Source: Marispirochaeta sp. (lineage in GTDB: Bacteria > Spirochaetota > Spirochaetia > JC444 > Marispirochaetaceae). Taken from it: a stretch of DNA of 64,000 nt. Where the stretch lies: positions 2,342,214 to 2,406,213 of the forward strand of contig NZ_OY764209.1 of the NCBI RefSeq assembly GCF_963668165.1. The letters run 5' to 3'. The translations under genes were made by a program, and so were the position numbers. The notes under the pieces were generated by a model. That model did not search any database and was not told the origin of the DNA. It worked only from the letters and a program-made list of their open reading frames with translations. Shown here one piece after another: positions 59,327 to 64,000 of the stretch (position 1 is the first letter of the stretch; the number at the start of each line of letters is the position of its first letter).

Positions 59327-60376
59327 CGCTGAACCCTTCGTTGCCAGTTGCCCGCAGGCCGCGTTTACGCCCCTGCCTTTGCGGTGGCGCAGGACAACCG
59401 TAAGTCCCAGGTTCTCCAGCTCCTCGCGAAACCAGTTCACCCTTTTTGCGTCCGGCTCTTCCAGAGGTAGGACCTTACCCTGGGGCAGTTTGACAGGCGC
59501 CATGCCGTCTGCCGGGTTCCAGGGGATCAGGTTGATATTGCAGCGCAGGCCATGCGCAAATTTCCGGACCAGCATCGGGTCCTCTTTGCGGTCGTTGACT
59601 CCCTTTAACAGAACATATTCCAGGGTGATTCTGCGGCCCCCGGCCTGCTGATATGCCATAAGAGCCTCTTTAAGCCTGGGTAGAGGGTTTTTGTGTTCCA
59701 CGGGCATAAGTGCCTCTCTTGTGGCCGGATCGGCGCTTACAAGGCTTGCGGCCAGCCGTACCTGGGGGTGGTCTGTTCCAAGGCTGCGGATTCCGTCTAT
59801 GATTCCGGAGGTGCTGACGGTAAAGCGGCGCTGTCCCATGTTGCGGCCTTCCGGATGGGTCAGAACCTGTACTGTTTTTGAGACCTGGTCATAGTTGTTA
59901 AAGGGTTCGCCCATCCCCATAAACACGATATTGTCTATGCTCCGCTCAGCTGCGGTTTCAAGCAGGTAAAGCTGCCCGATTATCTCGGCAGCATCAAGGT
60001 TGCGGATAAATCCCATGGTGGCGGTTTTGCAGAAACGGCAGCCCATGGCACAGCCGACCTGGGTAGAGAGGCAGGCAGTCAGACGGTCCGCGGTGTCTCT
60101 CAGCAGTACGGCTTCAATCAGGGCCCCGTCATTCAGTTTAAGGCGAATCTTTGTTGTGCCGTCAGCTGCCTCTTCGGCAGTGTCAATTCCGGCAGGGAGA
60201 ATAGTGTGTTCAGCTTCCAGTTTCTGCCTGAGGCCCTTTGGCAGGTCGGTCATTTCATCGAAATCTCTGCTGCCTTTCTGGTGGATCCAGGAGAAAATCT
60301 GCTGCCCCCGAAAGCCCGGTTCCGACCCCAGGGTATGGGAAATCTCCCGGGGAAGGGAGGCAAGCAGGGAGGACAT
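59309..60376 (-). CDS. rlmN: Dual-specificity RNA methyltransferase RlmN
   Basis: Radical-SAM enzyme making m2A2503 in 23S rRNA and m2A37 in tRNA. The 355-aa protein has the cluster motif QVGCAMGCRFCKTATMGF (CxxxCxxC), FRGQQIFSWIHQKG in the N-terminal domain, and the C-terminal catalytic Cys in GVNAACGQLA. The helper Cys 355-type site is therefore intact. It follows the TPR gene by 4 bp. Confidence 0.95.
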   Translation of the reverse strand: MSSLLASLPREISHTLGSEPGFRGQQIFSWIHQKGSRDFDEMTDLPKGLRQKLEAEHTILPAGIDTAEEAADGTTKIRLKLNDGALIEAVLLRDTADRLTACLSTQVGCAMGCRFCKTATMGFIRNLDAAEIIGQLYLLETAAERSIDNIVFMGMGEPFNNYDQVSKTVQVLTHPEGRNMGQRRFTVSTSGIIDGIRSLGTDHPQVRLAASLVSADPATREALMPVEHKNPLPRLKEALMAYQQAGGRRITLEYVLLKGVNDRKEDPMLVRKFAHGLRCNINLIPWNPADGMAPVKLPQGKVLPLEEPDAKRVNWFREELENLGLTVVLRHRKGRGVNAACGQLATKGSAKNNSL

Positions 60377-60380
60377 GAGC

Positions 60381-61520
60381 TTATCTGCCGAGACGCAGGG
60401 TATCCAGCATGTTGGAAACGTATGCGTTACGGATTCCCAGGCGCTGAAAGCTGGTCAGAATTTCGATCGCTTTTTCTTTTTCTCCGAGTTCCAGATGACA
60501 GTCGGCAATTTCGGTATAAAGCCGGTGGTTTTTTGGATCGTTCTTAAGCAGCCCGTGAAGGCTGTCGATGGCGTCCTGGAAATTCCCCCGGGCTTTGTTG
60601 ATAAGAGCAAGTCCAAGAATCGCGTAGGCATCAAACTCGATGTTCAGGGCCCGCCGGTAATACTCTTCTGCCTTGTCAAAATCACCCAGATGGCGGAAGG
60701 AGTCACCTGCGCGGGTCAGGATTACCTTGTTTCGCGGATCCTTCTGTAGAATCCTCTGCCAGTACTCCAGGGACTCTTCGTGATGGTCCAATCCCCGGTA
60801 GCAATCGGCCATGCCGAAAAGGGCGTAGAAGTTGTTCGGCTCCTGCTCAAGAGCCTTACCGAAATAGATCAGCCCCTTTTCGTAGGTTTTCAACTTGCGG
60901 TGACAGTTTCCAAGGGATGTAAGAACCCGGATATCCACATTTTCCTGCTTGACTTCAAGCATTTTTTCCCAGTATTGCAGGGCGTCTTCGTATTCCCGGA
61001 AATCATAATGCAGGTGCCCCAGGCCGATCAGGGCATAGGGGTTGTTCTCTTCCATTTCCAGGACTTTAAGATAGATCTCCTTGGAACGTCTGAAGTCCCT
61101 TACCTTGCGGTAGGCATCGGCAACCCGGGTCAAAACGGTAACATTGCTGGAGTCATGTTCCAGGTAGCGCTCCCAGATATCGATGGCATTGGAATACTGA
61201 TGCAGCGCCTTGTAGCAATCCGCCAGACCGAACAGGGCGTAATTATTCCCTGGATGGGAGGCCAGGCACAGCTGGTAGTATTTAATTGCGTCCCGGTGAC
61301 GGTTTTTCTTGCGGGCGGCGTCCCCAAGTCCAACCAGGGCGTAATTATTGTTATCGTCCATTTCGAGTATCCGATTGAAACAGACAATGGCATCTTCTAT
61401 AAGATTCTCTTTCAAAAGCTGGTATCCGCGTTTTGAAAGCTCTGATATCTCGTTGAGCCGTTCTTCCTCAGCCTGCTGTTCGGGTGTGAGCTCTTTGATA
61501 TCTTCGTTGTTGTCGCTCAT
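60381..61520 (-). CDS. Long TPR protein
   Basis: A 379-aa protein with about nine TPRs in a row from residue 25: AIVCFNRILEMDDNNNYALV, AIKYYQLCLASHPGNNYALF, AIDIWERYLEHDSSNVTVL, SKEIYLKVLEMEENNPYALI, ALQYWEKMLEVKQENVDIRV, and so on. The repeats are unusually regular, with NNYALxGL joints. No signal peptide. ATG 61520 is preferred over ATG 61550, which would overlap the upstream gene. Partner unknown; cotranscribed with rlmN. Confidence 0.85.
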   Translation of the reverse strand: MSDNNEDIKELTPEQQAEEERLNEISELSKRGYQLLKENLIEDAIVCFNRILEMDDNNNYALVGLGDAARKKNRHRDAIKYYQLCLASHPGNNYALFGLADCYKALHQYSNAIDIWERYLEHDSSNVTVLTRVADAYRKVRDFRRSKEIYLKVLEMEENNPYALIGLGHLHYDFREYEDALQYWEKMLEVKQENVDIRVLTSLGNCHRKLKTYEKGLIYFGKALEQEPNNFYALFGMADCYRGLDHHEESLEYWQRILQKDPRNKVILTRAGDSFRHLGDFDKAEEYYRRALNIEFDAYAILGLALINKARGNFQDAIDSLHGLLKNDPKNHRLYTEIADCHLELGEKEKAIEILTSFQRLGIRNAYVSNMLDTLRLGR

Positions 61521-61528
61521 GGATTTGT

Positions 61529-61864
61529 TTACCCCTCTTCTTTTAACCATTTACGTACGATTGATGACATTGTTTCTATCAACGCATCCCGTTTCTCCGG
61601 AGCCGGAGCAATCCAGTACATCCGCAATGCGTCAACGTGTCTATTCTGTTGTTCATAATACCGGCCGATCCTGATCAGACCGTCTGAATAGCTGGTAGTA
61701 AGAAAGATCCGTTTTGCCAGTTCAATTTCACCTCGATTGAACAATTCGTTGCCTTTGCGAATAAGTGCTGTCCGCTGCTGGCTGTCCAGGCGGACCTTCT
61801 TTTCTGTCGCAACCTTTATAAAACCATCAGCCGGTATAAGCTCAAGTGCCTTCTCTTTGTTCAT
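61529..61864 (-). CDS. Helical hypothetical protein, 111 aa
   Basis: Begins MNKEKALELIPADGFIKVAT and is mainly helical, with a TPR-like pair around ALIRKGNELFNRGEIELAKR and IGRYYEQQNRHVDALRMYWI. It ends VRKWLKEEG. Start ATG 61864; TTG 61873 is unlikely. A promoter TTGATT-17-TATAGT lies upstream at 61888-61916. It stands before the long TPR gene and may work with it. No family recognised. Confidence 0.7.
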   Translation of the reverse strand: MNKEKALELIPADGFIKVATEKKVRLDSQQRTALIRKGNELFNRGEIELAKRIFLTTSYSDGLIRIGRYYEQQNRHVDALRMYWIAPAPEKRDALIETMSSIVRKWLKEEG

Positions 61865-61887
61865 CAACGGCAAAACCCGCTATTTTT

Positions 61888-61916
61888 ACTATAGTAAAAT
61901 CACAAGGTAAAATCAA
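61888..61916 (-). promoter_or_regulatory. Promoter of the hypothetical-TPR-rlmN operon
   Basis: Minus strand TTGATT (61911-61916), 17-bp spacer, TATAGT (61888-61893), 23 nt before ATG 61864. Confidence 0.5.
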
Positions 61917-61979
61917 TATAATACACCTAAACAAGTATTAAAATAATCAAAATTCTCCAAAGATACCTGTTTTCAGGGC

Positions 61980-62570
61980 TTATTCGTGGAGAGATCCTTT
62001 GGTTGAGGCAGGGGTTCCGGTTCTTCTCCCGAAGGATTGGCCGAGGGCCTTTCCAAGTGCCTTAAACAAAGCCTCAGCCATGTGGTGACTGTTGTCTCCA
62101 TAGCGGCAGTCTGCGTGCAGGGTTAAGCCGCCCCGGGAGGAAAGAGCAATAAAAAACTCCCGTACCAGGCACAATGGGAAATTTCCGGCGTATTCCTGGG
62201 GAAAATCAGCACTGAACACCAGAAAAGGGCGGCCTGAGGCGTCTATTGTGACTTCACTCAAGGCATCATCCATGGGGATCACCGCATGTCCGAAACGTTT
62301 GATTGATCCGTAACTCAAAACGGCTTCCTTCAGGGCATCTCCCAGAACAAGTCCCGTGTCCTCTACAAGGTGATGAGGATCGACATCGATATCTCCCGAG
62401 GCACTGAGCTTGAGAAAAAACCCGCCGTGGAAGGCCATGGATGTAAGAATATGGTTAAAAAAGGGAACAGGAGTATCTATTTCCGGTATAGTTCCGTTGT
62501 CCAGATCGAGGAGAAGTTTTATCTGCGTCTCTTTTGTGTTGCGTTCCTGTGTAATCCGTCGTGCTTCCAT
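61980..62570 (-). CDS. hisB: Imidazoleglycerol-phosphate dehydratase HisB
   Basis: Sixth step of histidine synthesis. The 196-aa protein has both metal-binding motifs, DPHHLVEDTGLVLG and DNSHHMAEALFKALG, plus FFNHILTSMAFHGGF. The usual bifunctional phosphatase domain is absent, so it is the monofunctional form. AAGGAAAGG is upstream of the ATG. It ends the visible his cluster. Confidence 0.95.
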   Translation of the reverse strand: MEARRITQERNTKETQIKLLLDLDNGTIPEIDTPVPFFNHILTSMAFHGGFFLKLSASGDIDVDPHHLVEDTGLVLGDALKEAVLSYGSIKRFGHAVIPMDDALSEVTIDASGRPFLVFSADFPQEYAGNFPLCLVREFFIALSSRGGLTLHADCRYGDNSHHMAEALFKALGKALGQSFGRRTGTPASTKGSLHE

Positions 62571-62586
62571 GACCTTTCCTTTTGTG

Positions 62587-63201
62587 TTAGCCCTTTACAG
62601 TATCGACGAAGTCCTGTATTTCCTGAAACCGCAATTTAAAGTAAGCGGGATTGGCGATCAGTCGGACCTTGATGTCCGCCAGCTTTTCCAGCACTTCAAG
62701 GTTGTTGGCCTTCAGGGTATTTCCTGTTTCCACCAGGTCCACTATATAGGGAGTCAGGCCGAGGACCGGGGCGAGCTCCACGGAGCCGTTCAGCTTGACA
62801 ACCTCTACCGGTATTCCCCGTTCGTGAAAATAGTCCCGGGTAAAACGGGTGAATTTGCTGGCGACTTTGACCATTCCGTTATTCAGGCTGAAGCGGGCCC
62901 CTTTTTTACCGGCCAGACACATGTCGGTGGAGCCGAAATCAAAGGTGTGTAGTTTTACAAAGGGAAAACCGTGTTCATAAAGAACATCCTCGCCGCAAAC
63001 TCCGAGACCGGCTATTCCGTGGTTGACATACACCGGCAAATCGGCGTTCTTTACCAGGAAAATCCTGATGCGGCCGTTGGTATCATGGGCCACGAGTTTC
63101 CTCTTTTCAAATTCTACTTTGAGCCCTACTTCTTCCATCCGTTCCAGGACCTGATCTGTCAGCCGCCCTTTAGGGAGAGCAAGAGTCAGAGGACTGTTCA
63201 T
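62587..63201 (-). CDS. hisG: ATP phosphoribosyltransferase, short form HisG
   Basis: First step of histidine synthesis. The 204-aa protein starts LTLALPKGRLTDQVLERMEE and has GIAGLGVCGEDVLYEH, VASKFTRFTRDYFHERG and PYIVDLVETGNTLKANNLEVL (PRPP loop). It lacks the C-terminal regulatory domain of long HisG, so it needs HisZ, whose gene overlaps it by 4 bp. Confidence 0.95.
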   Translation of the reverse strand: MNSPLTLALPKGRLTDQVLERMEEVGLKVEFEKRKLVAHDTNGRIRIFLVKNADLPVYVNHGIAGLGVCGEDVLYEHGFPFVKLHTFDFGSTDMCLAGKKGARFSLNNGMVKVASKFTRFTRDYFHERGIPVEVVKLNGSVELAPVLGLTPYIVDLVETGNTLKANNLEVLEKLADIKVRLIANPAYFKLRFQEIQDFVDTVKG

Positions 63202-64000
63202 AAGTCTACGATCCTTCCCTGGGCGCGTTTCTTGACTGCGTCCCTGTATTTTTCCAGCAGAGTGTTCCCACGGGCCCGTTCACGTGTGCCGGGAAGTGCA
63301 AAGCGCCCGGGATCTCCCACCAGGGGCTCGATCTTTCTTAGCAGAAGTGAGAAGCCGACCGAAGGACTGTCGAAACCGAAGGTCTCAAGCAGTTTGTCGT
63401 AGCGTCCGCCGGAAAGAAAGGCGGAATCCACCCCTTCCAGGTATGCCTGAAAAACGATGCCGGTGTGATAGCTCTGACTGCCTGTTTCCGAGAGATCTAT
63501 TCTGACTATTCCGGCAGAGCCGCTGGTGTCGATAATCTTTTCCAGATCAAGAAGCCTTTGAAGATGGGGTCGGCATGAATCCGGAATTGAACCTCGTTTC
63601 CGGTCCAGGAAACTTTCAAATTCCTGTGATGAACCGATAAAACTGAAGAGATCGATAAAAACCGCGGGATCAGCGATACTGCCCTGTTTCAGCAGCTCCT
63701 TCATTTTTTCGGTGTCCCGAAGTGCAATGGATGCGAACAACTCCTTTGCCTCTTCGTCGTTTAATCCAACCGCTGCCACGTGGGCAAGGGCTGCTGATCC
63801 AAGGTGCAGCACGGCGTCTATCTTGAGAAAGTTGAGGATTTCCGCTGCCATAAGCAGTACTTCCGCGTCGCCTTCCAGGTTCGGGATACCGATTAATTCT
63901 GCGCCTACCTGGTAGAATTCGTTCTTGGAGATGTCTTCGCTTTGCTGGTGCCTCAGAATGGAATCCGCGTACCAGACCCTCACCGGCAGGTCCTCCCGGT
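63198..64000 (-). CDS. hisZ: ATP phosphoribosyltransferase regulatory subunit HisZ, N-terminus beyond the window
   Basis: Partial, cut by the right edge. The visible part is a HisRS-like catalytic fold without aminoacylation: LPVRVWYADSILRHQQSE, FYQVGAELIGIPNLEGDAEVL, FQAYLEGVDSAFLSGGRYDKLLETFG. It allosterically activates the short HisG. Stop overlaps the hisG start (ATGA). The gene start lies to the right of 64000. Confidence 0.93.
   Translation of the reverse strand, partial: REDLPVRVWYADSILRHQQSEDISKNEFYQVGAELIGIPNLEGDAEVLLMAAEILNFLKIDAVLHLGSAALAHVAAVGLNDEEAKELFASIALRDTEKMKELLKQGSIADPAVFIDLFSFIGSSQEFESFLDRKRGSIPDSCRPHLQRLLDLEKIIDTSGSAGIVRIDLSETGSQSYHTGIVFQAYLEGVDSAFLSGGRYDKLLETFGFDSPSVGFSLLLRKIEPLVGDPGRFALPGTRERARGNTLLEKYRDAVKKRAQGRIVDL

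Noticed and set aside
1..64000. CRISPR arrays, tRNA or rRNA genes, insertion sequences, prophage
   Set aside because: No regularly spaced repeats other than the coding 21-bp heptads, no cloverleaf or rRNA signature, no transposase or phage proteins were seen.

Overview
The window comes from a free-living member of the Spirochaetales, of the Spirochaeta/Sediminispirochaeta/Marispirochaeta kind; species is not assigned. Supporting signs are a lone FliG-like protein next to a TPR protein, two bactofilins, an alanyl-tRNA synthetase without the C-terminal third, a large signal peptidase I, many small TPR proteins, and a YaaR/RicT pair in a diderm-type gene set (Lnt, TonB-dependent receptor). The window is mostly chromosomal housekeeping DNA, densely packed, with roughly balanced strands. 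I see no rRNA, tRNA, CRISPR array, insertion sequence or prophage.

Layout. 1-3594 (+): dnaK 3' end, dnaJ, a two-TM HAMP-like protein, a Ca-binding-repeat secreted protein and rlmB. 3601-12141 (-): tatD, dusB and the purine cluster purF-purM-purN-purD-purE, then lepB. 12302-22208 (+): M23 peptidase, bactofilin, yaaR, ricT, a 56-aa zinc-ribbon protein, rpsT, HU, lnt, a response regulator with a 73-aa cyclase-tail-like protein, a second bactofilin, a CinA-C protein, rho and rpmE. 22407-27992 (+): a galactokinase-like GHMP kinase, surE, TPR protein, 53-aa protein, TPR/NHL/VWA-like protein, glutaredoxin and FTR-type reductase. 28000-33379: a secreted hypothetical (-), then a cobalamin riboswitch with a BtuB-like receptor and TonB (+), then a D,D-carboxypeptidase (+). 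33364-44256: coiled-coil heptad protein (-), prfC (+), hypothetical (+), then prfA-prmC-rel-rlmI (-), rhomboid and DUF2141 (-), TPR and FliG-like (+). 44260-50718: cupin, lytS-lytR-cstA (all -), a small GspE-N-like protein (+) and a REC-histidine kinase (-). 50880-52676: alaS (+). 52738-59274: an accessory catabolic module made of a split transketolase and SDR (-), a FadR-type GntR regulator (+) and a DctPQM TRAP transporter (+). 59309-64000 (-): hisZ-hisG-hisB, two TPR/helical proteins and rlmN.

The two signals I consider most worth attention are regulatory. First, the promoters of the SDR-transketolase operon and of the TRAP operon carry the same 19-bp element in the same place relative to TTGACA and -10, with the GntR gene between them; this is strong evidence for one regulon and suggests an uncharacterised sugar or sugar-acid catabolic route. 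Second, at least six genes (lepB, purF, a secreted hypothetical, the DUF2141 protein, alaS and gntR) have a promoter-like -35/-10 pair ending only 6-9 nt before the start codon with no Shine-Dalgarno, suggesting recurrent leaderless mRNAs beside normally led genes.

Only one gene-free stretch exceeds 300 bases (28669-29206); it holds the promoter of the left gene, the cobalamin riboswitch and an SD-sequestering hairpin. Promoter and operator calls rest on reading the sequence by eye, without statistics or expression data.
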